64,000 nt of DNA from Endozoicomonas montiporae CL-33 (GTDB lineage: Bacteria; Pseudomonadota; Gammaproteobacteria; Pseudomonadales; Endozoicomonadaceae). Below the pieces are notes generated by a model. It saw only the letters and a program-made list of their open reading frames with translations. It had not been told where the DNA came from and did no database searches. The stretch is from contig NZ_CP013251.1 in assembly GCF_001583435.1 (NCBI RefSeq), forward strand, positions 4,415,215 to 4,479,214, in the 5' to 3' direction. Within the stretch, counting starts at the first letter, position 1. Every line of letters begins with the position of its first letter. The position numbers were made by a program, and so were the translations under genes. Positions 8,821-17,959 of the stretch are shown piece by piece.

Positions 8821-9618
8821 TTATTCCAATACTCGTGCGCAGGCTTTAACATTGTCCCGAAGATGCTTCGGATTAATGGTACCAATAATGGCTGAGGAAA
8901 CAGCCGGATGACCCAACACCAGCTCCATGCTTTTCTCAACCGGGTCTTCACCTTCCAGACAGACATGTCCGCTGGCCAGTGCTTTTTTAATCAGAATACC
9001 TTTGTCGTGTGCTTCAGCATAATCCAGCACCGGCTTTTCCGCCTGCTCGTTCAGATTATAAGTCACCATGGCAATATCCGATTGCTCCAGTGCCAGAATA
9101 CCGCCTTCTACCGTTTTGGTAGACATACCGGTAGCGCGAATCAAACCTTCTTTTTTCAGATCCGCCAGCACATCCAGACAACCGTATTGCTGAATGATAT
9201 TAACGTCATCCCCACTGGAATGAACCAGCACCATATCAATGTAATCAGTCTTGAGGCGCTTGAGACTGCGTTCAATGCTGAAACGAACATGCTCCGGCGA
9301 AAAGTCAAAATGGGACTGTCCCTTACTAAACTCTTCACCCACCTTGCTGCAGATAACCCAGTCCTGACGCTGGCCTTGTAACAGTCTGCCCAGACGTTCC
9401 TCACTGATGCCATAGGCCGGCGCCGTATCCAGCAGATTGATACCCAGAGACCGGGCAAGTTTTAGCAGCTCTGTCGCAGTGCGATCATCAGGAATTTTAA
9501 ATCCCTGCGGATACTTCACCTGCTGGTCACGGCCCAGCTTAACAGTGCCAAAGCCGATCGGCGACACCGCTATGTCTGTACCGGCAATCCGTCGGGGGGA
9601 TAACACGGGGTCAGTCAA
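8821..9618 (-). CDS. Aldo-keto reductase family oxidoreductase
   Basis: A 265-residue NAD(P)H-dependent reductase of the AKR fold. The catalytic tetrad is visible: D64 (NLLDTAPAYG), Y69, K92 (CSKVG) and H133 (MVLVHSSG). The C-terminal ILIKKALASG and the SSAIIGTINPKHL segment match the cofactor-binding part of plant-type and bacterial AKRs. The substrate cannot be predicted. Its start overlaps the end of the FAD oxidoreductase gene by 8 bp, so the two are translationally coupled and probably act in one pathway or repair function. A 3' hairpin lies at 8775-8805. Confidence 0.85.
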   Translation of the reverse strand: MTDPVLSPRRIAGTDIAVSPIGFGTVKLGRDQQVKYPQGFKIPDDRTATELLKLARSLGINLLDTAPAYGISEERLGRLLQGQRQDWVICSKVGEEFSKGQSHFDFSPEHVRFSIERSLKRLKTDYIDMVLVHSSGDDVNIIQQYGCLDVLADLKKEGLIRATGMSTKTVEGGILALEQSDIAMVTYNLNEQAEKPVLDYAEAHDKGILIKKALASGHVCLEGEDPVEKSMELVLGHPAVSSAIIGTINPKHLRDNVKACARVLE

Positions 9619-10849
9619 AATGCTTGCTCCAGAACTGTTCGCAGACTTCAGGATGCTTCAGATTAGCAGGCAGGGCAAAATCTTCATTGCCCGATGGCTT
9701 GACATTGTCAGCTTCCAGAAGGTTGCCCACTTCGTCGGCCAGGTTGGGAGCCAGAGCCAGCTTGGTCGGCCAGGTCACAATGCCATTGCCAACCGGCTGA
9801 CAGAAAGCAGCATCGGGACGCAGCAGTTTACTTTGCTTGGGTTCGGCACGATTCACCCGCAGTGTGGACCACTGGGCATTGTCGAAGTTTACCCAGGGCA
9901 GAATCGCTGCCAGCTCCCGTCGAGCGACCCGAATCTGTTCTTCCGGTGTGCGCTCGACGCCGTCTTCAGCAATCTCGCCGCCCAGATACCAGACCCACTG
10001 ACCATCTTCGGTCGGGTGGCTGGTGACCGTCATGCGCGGAACCGTTTTTACACCCAGACAATGTGCATAGAGCGGGTCAGGATGAGCGTGTTTTACCATC
10101 ACCATATGCAGCGGACGCAGTTGCATCTCCGGCTCACTGATACCCCAGCGTCCCATCAGGGTACGTGTGCCTTCTCCGACCGTCAGCACAAACTTACCGG
10201 CCTGAATGCGATAGGTCATATCGCCCTGAGTATGCTCAATGTAAGCAATATCGCCATTGTCGCTGACAATACGGGAATTGCCGCTGTCCGGCGCCCAGTC
10301 CACCTTCAGGGTGCGGGATTCCAACCCCTTGACCAGACTTTTCACTACCGTCTGGATATCCAGAACAATCTCGTTCAACTCATAAGCCTTACCGCGGAAA
10401 CTGTCATTACGGAAAATGGCTGGCAACTTCTCACGCTCTTTGACCTGATTGACACGCCCGCGCAGGGCTTTGCTGGCAAAGAAAGAGGTCATACGTGAAG
10501 CAATATCCCCCGGAGACCATAGGTAATGGTATTCGGACAATATCCGGGCATCACTGAGGTCAACATCCCCCTGCCCTGCCAGCGCATCACGCCAGCGTTT
10601 CGGCATACCGGCAATGCATTCCGCCGCCTTGGTCAGGTTGCCGGAAAGCGTGTACTTGGTACCACCATGAACAATGCCCTGAGACTTGATCGTCTGTCCG
10701 CCCCCCAGAGCCTCCTCTTCCAGCAGCAAAGCTTTATAGCCCTGCTGGTTCAGGGTATTAAACAGCCAGAGTCCAGCGATACCACCACCGATGACGACAA
10801 CATCTGCGTTAATATCGGTCACGTTATCTGTTTCTACGGTTTGGTTCAT
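9611..10849 (-). CDS. FAD-dependent oxidoreductase (DAO/glycerol-3-phosphate dehydrogenase-like)
   Basis: A 412-residue flavoprotein. The Rossmann motif GGGIAGLWLF lies at residues ~21-30, followed by a Glu-rich strand end (LLLEEEALGGGQT) and a substrate-side SQGIVHGGTKYTL. Together they resemble the DAO superfamily, including L-2-hydroxyglutarate and glycerol-3-phosphate oxidases. No signal peptide or membrane segment is seen. It is first in a two-gene unit with the aldo-keto reductase, overlapping it by 8 bp. The specific substrate is unknown. The gene diverges from the DUF2057 protein across a short shared promoter region. Confidence 0.8.
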   Translation of the reverse strand: MNQTVETDNVTDINADVVVIGGGIAGLWLFNTLNQQGYKALLLEEEALGGGQTIKSQGIVHGGTKYTLSGNLTKAAECIAGMPKRWRDALAGQGDVDLSDARILSEYHYLWSPGDIASRMTSFFASKALRGRVNQVKEREKLPAIFRNDSFRGKAYELNEIVLDIQTVVKSLVKGLESRTLKVDWAPDSGNSRIVSDNGDIAYIEHTQGDMTYRIQAGKFVLTVGEGTRTLMGRWGISEPEMQLRPLHMVMVKHAHPDPLYAHCLGVKTVPRMTVTSHPTEDGQWVWYLGGEIAEDGVERTPEEQIRVARRELAAILPWVNFDNAQWSTLRVNRAEPKQSKLLRPDAAFCQPVGNGIVTWPTKLALAPNLADEVGNLLEADNVKPSGNEDFALPANLKHPEVCEQFWSKHFD

Positions 10850-10992
10850 AAGTCTGATTAGTTACTGTTAAGTGCGGCAAGTATAAGGAGTTAGGATCAG
10901 GAATTCACGCCCTGAAAGCCTTCAGCAGAGACATTCCCACTTGCTTTTGCAAAATGTCTACGGCATTTTGTGCCTTCTTTGGAGTTTCACTT

Positions 10993-11742
10993 ATGAAGGT
11001 AGTCGCCATGAGCGTTGCGATGAGAACATTCATCAAGCCTGCAACGACTTTAAAAGTCATGCTGTTGTCACTGTTCACCCTGCCACTGGTCAGTAACCCT
11101 GCCTTTGCCGGGGTTGAAAGCACTCTCAAGCTACCTGTCAGGGCCGAACTGCTGGTACTGGACGGCAAAGCCGCAAAAGATCTGGATCTCTCCAGAGGCA
11201 AACCCATCCAGCTGACTAAAAAGCGTCATCAGGTCGTTTTTGAGCTGAAAGAAACCCTCGGTTCCGGCAACAATGTCGAACAGTTCACTTCCCGACCTTT
11301 TGTCATCAGTTTTCATCCGCTGGACGGACATCACTACACCATTGAAGCCCCAAGGCTGCTAAACAGACGACAGGCTGATGCTATCAACCGGGACCCGGGA
11401 AGCAAAATCACTGTAGTGAATGAAAAACAGGAAGAAGTGGCTTATGAAATTGCCACACTGCCTTCCCGTGGTATTCAGATTGGCCGTAACTATGCAGCCG
11501 ATGTTCGCAAATTCAACATGACCGACAACGAAGCTGCCTTTCCCGAATTGGCTGGCGCTCAGGTAGCCGAGTCTACCCATGGTTTTGCCAGAGCCCAACA
11601 GGACACCTCCATTTATTCCGGTGCTGAAACCAACACTCCGGAAGAAAACGTGATGGCAGAACGTATGCTGAAGTACTGGTTCACGGAAGCTGACAGTGCA
11701 ACCCGCAAAAGCTTTCTGGAATGGGCAGCAAGCCTGAAGTAA
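10993..11742 (+). CDS. DUF2057 (YccT-like) periplasmic protein
   Basis: Exported protein of about 249 residues. I place the start at ATG 10993 (MKVVAMSVAMRTF), which has GGAG eight bases upstream; an ATG at 10954 is also open. A signal peptide ends near SNPAFA, followed by GVESTLKLPVRAELLVLDG. The pattern of an N-terminal beta domain, with ESTLxLP at the mature start and a segment resembling FELKETLGSG, fits the DUF2057/YccT family. The function of this family is not well known. The gene is 7 bp upstream of rsuA in the same direction, probably cotranscribed. Confidence 0.7.
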   Translation: MKVVAMSVAMRTFIKPATTLKVMLLSLFTLPLVSNPAFAGVESTLKLPVRAELLVLDGKAAKDLDLSRGKPIQLTKKRHQVVFELKETLGSGNNVEQFTSRPFVISFHPLDGHHYTIEAPRLLNRRQADAINRDPGSKITVVNEKQEEVAYEIATLPSRGIQIGRNYAADVRKFNMTDNEAAFPELAGAQVAESTHGFARAQQDTSIYSGAETNTPEENVMAERMLKYWFTEADSATRKSFLEWAASLK

Positions 11743-11749
11743 TCCTACG

Positions 11750-12442
11750 ATGCGTCTAGATAAATATCTGTGCGAAAGCACTGAACTAAGTCGCGCAGAA
11801 GCCAAGCGGCTACTGCGCGGCGGCGATGTCACCTGCAACGGCAAGGTGATCAAGTCCGGCAGCTTTAAAGTGCCGGAAGCCGCTGAAGTTCGAATAGAAG
11901 GTAACCTGCTGTCTTTACGCGGGTTGCGCTACATCATGCTCAACAAGCCGGTTGATTTCATCAGCTCAACCACCGACGACGATTATCCATCGGTTCTGAA
12001 CCTGCTGGATATCGATAAAATCAGCACCCTGCACATCGCTGGTCGGCTGGATGTCGATACCACAGGATTATTGCTGATCACCGATGATGGACAGTGGTCA
12101 CATAAACTGATGTCACCCAAAAAGGTCTGTGGAAAACGTTACCGGGTTGAACTGACCGATCCGATTCAGGACGATGCTGTTGAAACCTTTGCCAACGGTG
12201 TCGGGCTGCGTGGTGAAAAGACAGTGACAAAACCGGCAAAGCTGGAAATCCTCTCGCCCACTGAAGTATTGCTCACTATCACAGAGGGTAAATACCATCA
12301 GGTAAAACGGATGTTTGCTGCGATAGGCAATAAAGTTGAAAGACTGCACCGGGAACAGGTTGGTCAGATTGAACTGGATGAGAGCCTTGCACCCGGTGAG
12401 TGGCGCTATTTAACGGCGGAAGAAGTTAATTCGGTCACGTAA
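11750..12442 (+). CDS. rsuA: 16S rRNA pseudouridine-516 synthase
   Basis: A 230-residue enzyme that makes pseudouridine at position 516 of 16S rRNA. It has an N-terminal S4 RNA-binding domain (MRLDKYLCESTELSRAEAKR) and the catalytic motif AGRLDVDTTGLLLITDDG, with D101 as the catalytic aspartate. The conserved GKYHQVKRMFAAIGNKV near the C-terminus is typical of the RsuA/RluB/E/F group. The length matches RsuA. It directly follows the DUF2057 gene. Confidence 0.88.
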   Translation: MRLDKYLCESTELSRAEAKRLLRGGDVTCNGKVIKSGSFKVPEAAEVRIEGNLLSLRGLRYIMLNKPVDFISSTTDDDYPSVLNLLDIDKISTLHIAGRLDVDTTGLLLITDDGQWSHKLMSPKKVCGKRYRVELTDPIQDDAVETFANGVGLRGEKTVTKPAKLEILSPTEVLLTITEGKYHQVKRMFAAIGNKVERLHREQVGQIELDESLAPGEWRYLTAEEVNSVT

Positions 12443-12460
12443 ACCGTAAATACCTAAAAG

Positions 12461-13405
12461 TCATGCACTCTGGAGAATAGCCCGATAAATCTGCTTGGCA
12501 GTCACCATTCGGGTTTTCTCCGGCTCGGCTCCCCGCACCAGTGCCACTGATGCACGGGTTTCATGCAGGGTCTGCATCGCTTCCAAAAGAGTCGCACTCG
12601 GTTCCAGCCAGGCCGCTACTCTGGCAAGTTCTCCCACTTTTTTATCGTAATCGCCACGGATCAGGCAGCCGGTCAGGTGCCGGTACAAAACTACGCCTGT
12701 CGTTTTATTATCTTCAACCACCAGATAACGTTTATAGGGCTGATTTAAAACCTGTTCCTGAATTTCACCGAGAGTAGCTTCGGCTTTCAGATACATCGTT
12801 GGCCCGGTATCTTCCAGCAAATTAGCCAGAGTGGTGTGATTGGACGTTAATGCCTGCTCCAGCACCTTGCGCTCTTCTCTGGCAATGATTCCGGTCTTAC
12901 CGTAATGTCGAATAATGCCTTTAAGCTCATCCAGAGTCGGCTTCCTGTTTTCCTGAATACCAAACAGCCGGGTCCATATTAAGGTAAAGCGAATCACCGG
13001 CCGCAGCAGGAAAGCCACAAAGCGAACAAAAGGTGCCGTATGATCCAGCACCCGATCCGCCACCTGCACTGCATAAAGCTTGGGAAGAATCTTGGCAAAA
13101 ACAAGCATGCAGTAAGTCAGTAATGCGGTGAAAATAGCCAGCCCGAGATCATCAAACTGACGGGCAGCAATGGCGCCAATGACCGAACTTCCGGCAATAC
13201 TGATTAAAGTGATCAGCACCACCATAGACGACAAATGTCTATCCTTTTGACGAATGACATACTTGATATCGTCCCGGTTTTTCGGGTTGTTTCTCAGAAT
13301 GGTCGCCAGTCTCAGGTCATCAACATAAATAATGGCAGATTCGATCACGGACAAGGCAGCGGTCAACAAAACAATCAATGCGGCAACAACTACAACAAGA
13401 AGCAT
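12461..13405 (-). CDS. CNNM transmembrane/CBS-domain protein (CorC/HlyC-type)
   Basis: A 314-residue membrane protein. An N-terminal CNNM (DUF21) domain carries four hydrophobic segments in the first ~150 residues (VVVVAALIVLLTAALSVIES, MVVLITLISIAGSSVIG and others). A CBS pair follows (TLGEIQEQVLNQPYKRYLVV; VALVRGAEPEKTRMVT). Such proteins are linked to Mg2+/Co2+ transport or efflux. The C-terminal CorC_HlyC domain seems absent or very short. A purine-rich AAGGAGGAGC precedes the start. It is convergent with rsuA, and no function is proven. Confidence 0.75.
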   Translation of the reverse strand: MLLVVVVAALIVLLTAALSVIESAIIYVDDLRLATILRNNPKNRDDIKYVIRQKDRHLSSMVVLITLISIAGSSVIGAIAARQFDDLGLAIFTALLTYCMLVFAKILPKLYAVQVADRVLDHTAPFVRFVAFLLRPVIRFTLIWTRLFGIQENRKPTLDELKGIIRHYGKTGIIAREERKVLEQALTSNHTTLANLLEDTGPTMYLKAEATLGEIQEQVLNQPYKRYLVVEDNKTTGVVLYRHLTGCLIRGDYDKKVGELARVAAWLEPSATLLEAMQTLHETRASVALVRGAEPEKTRMVTAKQIYRAILQSA

Positions 13406-13537
13406 CCTTGCTCCTCCTTGGCATCAGACAGGGTAGATTCAGTACTTCTCTGAACTTCTAAGAGCTTCACAGAGTTTAAAAGTATCGGCGTCTCCCAACG
13501 TTTTTTTAGTCCCTATATTTAACATACGTGCAAAAAC

Positions 13538-14110
13538 TCAACTTGTCTTAACTTTTGCAGACTTTGGCGGTTTCAAACTATAACTTTTGCTGGTGTAAGA
13601 CGGTTCGGTGATGCCAAGACGGCGATTAATCACAACCGTTAAACGGAAAAACAGGTTACAGAGCATATTGGCAAAACGATGTAACTCATCAGGCACCTCG
13701 ATACCTTCCGCATCCACAGCAACCAGTGCCCGAACCGCTTTTTTGCTCTGGGAACGACAGGCGTGGAGTAACTGCACCGATCGCCCACCGCGAGGCAAGA
13801 CAAAGCCCGAAAGCTGTCCGGCAATTTCTGACTGGTAATGATCAAAATAACCGGCAAGCCATTGAATCTGCTCTTCAAAAATCGCCTGCTTACCCCGGAT
13901 CGATCCGTTCAAGTTGAAGATTTTTGGCTGCAGCTCATCCAGAAACCGGAAAACATCTTCAAACCGGTCATCGCCTTCCAGCTCGGAAATCACTCCACCC
14001 AACGTGGCGCAGAGTTCGTCGGTAATGATTTCATAGTCACACAAGGCAGATGATTCGTAGATAAACGGGTAACAGAGTTCGCGGATATCCCGGGATTTTT
14101 GTAACGGCAT
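13538..14110 (-). CDS. Degenerate PduO-type adenosyltransferase-like protein
   Basis: A 190-residue helical protein similar in its C-terminal half to PduO/MMAB cobalamin adenosyltransferases. LPRGGRSVQLLHACRSQSKK corresponds to the family's LPGG-x5-LHxAR-x3-R segment, and LHRFANMLCNLFFRLTVVIN to the last helix. The N-terminal ATP-binding TRTGDxG motif of the true enzyme at 28481 is missing, and the LPGG glycines are partly replaced. It may therefore be catalytically dead or have another role, for example cofactor delivery (inference). It stands alone upstream of the nitronate-monooxygenase-like gene on the same strand. Confidence 0.6.
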   Translation of the reverse strand: MPLQKSRDIRELCYPFIYESSALCDYEIITDELCATLGGVISELEGDDRFEDVFRFLDELQPKIFNLNGSIRGKQAIFEEQIQWLAGYFDHYQSEIAGQLSGFVLPRGGRSVQLLHACRSQSKKAVRALVAVDAEGIEVPDELHRFANMLCNLFFRLTVVINRRLGITEPSYTSKSYSLKPPKSAKVKTS

Positions 14111-14144
14111 AGCAGTATCCTTCAGATGTGAGAACGTTGATCAG

Positions 14145-15119
14145 TTACTTAGTGTTCGCAAGGCTCTGATGATATTCCCGAATCATCTGATCCACCAGCT
14201 CGTCACAACCAAGAATATCCTGTATGCCACACACCCCCTGACCGGCAGACCAGACATCCTGCCAGGCTTTGGAGCTGTCTGCTCCTTTTGCCGTTAATTT
14301 TTCCCCAAAATCCACCTGCCCCCGACTTGTCAGTGCGTCCGGATCATACCCCGACTGAATCAGGCTTGGTTTCATAAAGTTCGAAGGTACTCCCGTCACC
14401 GCAGGCGTATGCAGAATATCCTCAGCACCTGAGGCAATAATCATGGCTTTATGGCCTTCAGGAGCGCGGCTTTCGAGTGTGTTGATAAAGCGGGTTCCCA
14501 CATACGCCAGATCGGCCCCCATCACTCTGGCGGCATGAACATGATGCCCCTTATTGATACAACCACCTAGCAAAAGACAACCATCCCAAAACTGCCGGAT
14601 GCTTTCTATCAACGAGAAAGGATTGATGGTACCTGCATGACCTCCCGCACCACCACTTACGGCAATAATGCCATCCACATTGGCAGCGGCTGCTTTTCTT
14701 GCATGACGTGTATTGGTTGCATCATGAAAGACAACACCGCCATAACTATGAACCTGATCCACCACTTCCCGAACAGCACCCAGAGCGGTGATCACCAGAG
14801 GCACTTTGTATTGGATGCATAAGGCAAGATCAGCCTGCAAACGGGAGTTGGTGTCATGGACAATCAGGTTAACCCCAAAGGGTGCAGCAAGCTTCCCTGT
14901 TTCTTTCTCAAAATTGTGAAGTTCAGTGGTGATCTGAATCAGCCACTGTTCCAACCCTTCGCTGGTGCGTTGATTCAACGCCGGAAAGGTACCCACAATG
15001 CCTTTCTTACACCCGGCAATAACCAGATCAGGACCGGAAACCAGAAACATGGGCGCCATAACAACGGGAATCGATAGCCTTTCCTGCCAGCTTTCCGGCA
15101 ATACCTGTTTTGACATCAT
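14145..15119 (-). CDS. Nitronate monooxygenase/2-nitropropane dioxygenase-like flavoprotein
   Basis: A 324-residue TIM-barrel FMN protein. VVMAPMFLVSGPDLVIAGCK is the family N-terminus. GIIAVSGGAGGHAG, LLLGGCINKGHHVHAARVMG and ADLAYVGTRF form the FMN phosphate site. This family includes nitronate monooxygenases and enoyl-ACP reductase FabK. As the last gene in the acyl-CoA cluster, its start overlaps the end of the biotin carboxylase by 4 bp (ATGA), so it is part of that operon. In such clusters its substrate is not established. Confidence 0.75.
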   Translation of the reverse strand: MMSKQVLPESWQERLSIPVVMAPMFLVSGPDLVIAGCKKGIVGTFPALNQRTSEGLEQWLIQITTELHNFEKETGKLAAPFGVNLIVHDTNSRLQADLALCIQYKVPLVITALGAVREVVDQVHSYGGVVFHDATNTRHARKAAAANVDGIIAVSGGAGGHAGTINPFSLIESIRQFWDGCLLLGGCINKGHHVHAARVMGADLAYVGTRFINTLESRAPEGHKAMIIASGAEDILHTPAVTGVPSNFMKPSLIQSGYDPDALTSRGQVDFGEKLTAKGADSSKAWQDVWSAGQGVCGIQDILGCDELVDQMIREYHQSLANTK

Positions 15120-17140
15120 GACTCAGCCTTTTCATCTTCCAGTTCGATCAGCAACTGGCGACCTTTAACCTGATCGCCGGCACTGGCTAAAACGGTGTTC
15201 ACCACCCCGTCAACACCCGCCTTTAACGGATGTTCCATTTTCATTGCTTCAATCACCACCAACAGATCACCACGTTTCACCCGTTGACCACTCTCCACCA
15301 GCACATCGACGACCACCCCGTCCATGGAAGCTAGTACCTGACTGGAACCACTGGCGCTTTGCTTATCTACCACCAGAGAAATATCATCAAACTGCAAGTT
15401 ACCCCGGGGACTGGTCAGCCACAATGTCTGCTCGTTTTGATAAAACGTGACAGTTTTCAAAACACCCTTAACCATGTACCGAAGCTGGCTTTCCAACAGT
15501 TCTACTAGCTGAATCTCATAATCCAAGCCATCCCTTTCAAGTCGATAGCAGTCAGCCGACAATCGGGTAAATCCCCACTGTTGAGCCTCATCACCACAAC
15601 GAAGCTTCAGCAGTCGCTGACCAACACTCGCACTATTAAAACTGGAACGATTTAAACTGGAGCTATTTAAACTGGAACTATGAAAAGCTCGATGATGTTG
15701 TTCACCAACGCTCATCAATAAAGCTGCCACTGCCCACTCTTCCGCCTCAACCACCTGAGCTGACAAACTTGGATTGCCTGAAAATTGTCGTTCAATAAAA
15801 TCCGTGGTTGCCTCACCTTCCCTGAAGCAGTCACTGTTCAGCAATTCGCTGAGAAAAGCTCTGTTATCCCGCAACCCTAGCAAATGGGAATCCTGCACCA
15901 GACGCACTAAACGACGGCGAGCCTGCTCTCGGTTGTCTCCGAAAGCAATCAGCTTGGCGAGCATAGGGTCATAAAAAGCACTCACCTGACTGCCCTTCTG
16001 AATGCCCGAATCAATCCGGACACCCTGCAATGCTTCGCTACTGACCTGATCAACCAGTGCAGGTTGCCATAACGCCACCGTACCCGTTTGTGGCATGAAG
16101 TCATGGGCAGGGTCTTCGGCGTACAAGCGCACTTCAATGGCATGCCCTTTTATACGCACATCGTCTTGCGTCAGAGGCAGGGTTTCTCCTGCTGCCACTC
16201 TCAGCTGCCACTCTACCAGGTCCAGTCCGGTTACCCATTCGGTGACCGGATGCTCGACCTGCAGGCGGGTATTCATTTCCAGAAAATAGTAATCATTATC
16301 CTGTGTCAGCAAAAACTCTACGGTACCGGCTCCCACATAATTACAGGCTTTTGCGGCCTGAATGGCAGTCTGCCCCATGGATTCACGCAAAGATGGCGTT
16401 AATACCGGCGACGGTGCTTCTTCAATCACTTTCTGGTGACGACGCTGCATACTGCAATCCCGCTCACCCAGATGGATAACGTTGCCATGGGTATCAGCAA
16501 AGACCTGAATTTCAATATGTCGGACGCGGGTTAAGGCTTTTTCCAGAATCAGCTGATCACTGCCAAAAGCACTCAGAGCCTCGGAACGTGCAGATTCAAG
16601 CTGGCTTTGTAACTGAGAGGCATCGGTGACAATTCGCATTCCACGCCCGCCACCTCCGGCAGCCGCTTTCACCATCAAAGGAAAACCAATACCTATGGCG
16701 GCATCCATCAGAACATTATCGTTTTGATCCTTGCCCTCATAGCCAGGAATACAGGGAACCCCGGCAGCCTGCATAGCTACTTTTGATGCCCGTTTACAGC
16801 CCATCAGTTCAATAGCCTGTGGATCAGGGCCTATAAAAGTCACGCCCTGATCAGCACAGGCGGCTGCAAAGAGACTATTTTCCGATAAAAAACCATAGCC
16901 GGGGTGAATGGCATCACTGTCTGTCGCTCTCGCTGCTGCCAATATCTTGTCAGGATTCAGGTAACTGTCTGCTGCCGTCTTTCCACCAATGCAGACGGCT
17001 TCATCTGCCAGATCAACATGAGGTGAACCTTTGTCAGCACTGGAATACACGGCAACCGTTCTATAGCCCTGATCTCTGGCAGTGCGGATTATCCGCTGCG
17101 CAATTTCACCACGGTTGGCTATTAACACTTTATTAAACAT
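15116..17140 (-). CDS. Acyl-CoA carboxylase alpha subunit (biotin carboxylase + biotin carrier)
   Basis: Biotin-dependent carboxylase subunit of about 674 residues, of the methylcrotonyl-/geranyl-/propionyl-CoA carboxylase type. It has the N-terminal biotin carboxylase domain (MFNKVLIANRGEIAQRI), the ATP-grasp glycine loop (KAAAGGGGRGM) and the catalytic segment EMNTRLQVEHPVTE. The C-terminal carrier domain has the biotinylation motif EAMKMEHP, with K634 as the attachment site. I use ATG 17140, which has AGGGAAC upstream, rather than the upstream in-frame ATG at 17176 that overlaps the previous gene. The linker before the carrier has Ser/Leu/Asn repeats (SSSLNSSSLNRSSFNS). The gene is intact. 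It works with the carboxyltransferase at 19141. AtuA-like context suggests geranyl-CoA or a related substrate (inference). Confidence 0.85.
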   Translation of the reverse strand: MFNKVLIANRGEIAQRIIRTARDQGYRTVAVYSSADKGSPHVDLADEAVCIGGKTAADSYLNPDKILAAARATDSDAIHPGYGFLSENSLFAAACADQGVTFIGPDPQAIELMGCKRASKVAMQAAGVPCIPGYEGKDQNDNVLMDAAIGIGFPLMVKAAAGGGGRGMRIVTDASQLQSQLESARSEALSAFGSDQLILEKALTRVRHIEIQVFADTHGNVIHLGERDCSMQRRHQKVIEEAPSPVLTPSLRESMGQTAIQAAKACNYVGAGTVEFLLTQDNDYYFLEMNTRLQVEHPVTEWVTGLDLVEWQLRVAAGETLPLTQDDVRIKGHAIEVRLYAEDPAHDFMPQTGTVALWQPALVDQVSSEALQGVRIDSGIQKGSQVSAFYDPMLAKLIAFGDNREQARRRLVRLVQDSHLLGLRDNRAFLSELLNSDCFREGEATTDFIERQFSGNPSLSAQVVEAEEWAVAALLMSVGEQHHRAFHSSSLNSSSLNRSSFNSASVGQRLLKLRCGDEAQQWGFTRLSADCYRLERDGLDYEIQLVELLESQLRYMVKGVLKTVTFYQNEQTLWLTSPRGNLQFDDISLVVDKQSASGSSQVLASMDGVVVDVLVESGQRVKRGDLLVVIEAMKMEHPLKAGVDGVVNTVLASAGDQVKGRQLLIELEDEKAES

Positions 17141-17160
17141 CGACGTTCCCTGTTGCCATA

Positions 17161-17952
17161 CTAAGTGACTGACCATTCGGGCTTGCGCTTTTCGGCAAAG
17201 GCCAAGGCACCTTCACGCCCTTCCCCTGCGACCGTATGGACAAAGTCTTCTGCCGCCTGATCCAGCAATGCATCCATTGGGACATTACCCACCTGATGTA
17301 ATAGCGCTTTCGTCATCGCGGTTGCATCAGGTGCACAGCGCAGTACCTGCTTTATCAGACGATCCACATCTTTCTCCAAAGCTTCCGGAGACCCAGACAC
17401 CTGTTGCACCAGCCCAATAGAAAGCGCTTCACTGGCACTGATACGCAGCCCCAACAGTGCCAACCTGCGTGCTTGTGTCAGACCAAGGCGAGTAACTACA
17501 AACGGGGCAATCTGTGCAGGAATAATGCCGAGCGAGGTTTCAGGCATGGCAAAGGTCGCACTTTTATCACTGATGGCAACATCACTGATACAGGCAAGTC
17601 CGAGACCGCCACCCAGCACCGCGCCCTGTAGCACGGCTACTACGACATAAGGCAGTTGACTGGCTTTTTCAATCATGGTGCCAAACGCACGATTCATACT
17701 GGCAAGTGTTTGCCGGTCTTTCGCCATTGCCTGCATCTCTTTGATATCACCGCCCGCATAGAAATTACCGGCTGCACCTTGCAGGACAAGAACCCTTACC
17801 CCACCCTCAACAGCAAGGTCCATAACCTGAGACAGTTCGTTGACCATTTTCAGGTTCATGGCATTGGCTACAGCCGGACGATTCAGGGTGACTGACCATA
17901 CTTTGTCGTTTTTATGAACCAGCAACGTTTCAAAGGCACTCAAATCCATCAT
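17161..17952 (-). CDS. Enoyl-CoA hydratase/isomerase family protein
   Basis: A 263-residue crotonase-fold enzyme hydrating an unsaturated acyl-CoA. Typical segments are LNRPAVANAMNLKMV at the N-terminus, GAAGNFYAGGDIKEM (oxyanion hole) and VLQGAVLGGGLGLACISDVA. The second oxyanion glycine and ALLGLRISASEALSIGLVQQ are present. It lies 8 bp after the broken acyl-CoA dehydrogenase and just before the biotin carboxylase gene. Position and family correspond to the methylglutaconyl-CoA or isohexenyl-glutaconyl-CoA hydratase step (LiuC/AtuE); sequence alone cannot tell which. Confidence 0.8.
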   Translation of the reverse strand: MMDLSAFETLLVHKNDKVWSVTLNRPAVANAMNLKMVNELSQVMDLAVEGGVRVLVLQGAAGNFYAGGDIKEMQAMAKDRQTLASMNRAFGTMIEKASQLPYVVVAVLQGAVLGGGLGLACISDVAISDKSATFAMPETSLGIIPAQIAPFVVTRLGLTQARRLALLGLRISASEALSIGLVQQVSGSPEALEKDVDRLIKQVLRCAPDATAMTKALLHQVGNVPMDALLDQAAEDFVHTVAGEGREGALAFAEKRKPEWSVT

Positions 17953-17959
17953 CGTCGTT

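Noticed and set aside
9437..10498. Long open frame on the plus strand opposite the FAD oxidoreductase
   Set aside because: Antisense shadow with no domain pattern; the minus strand has a clear flavoprotein.
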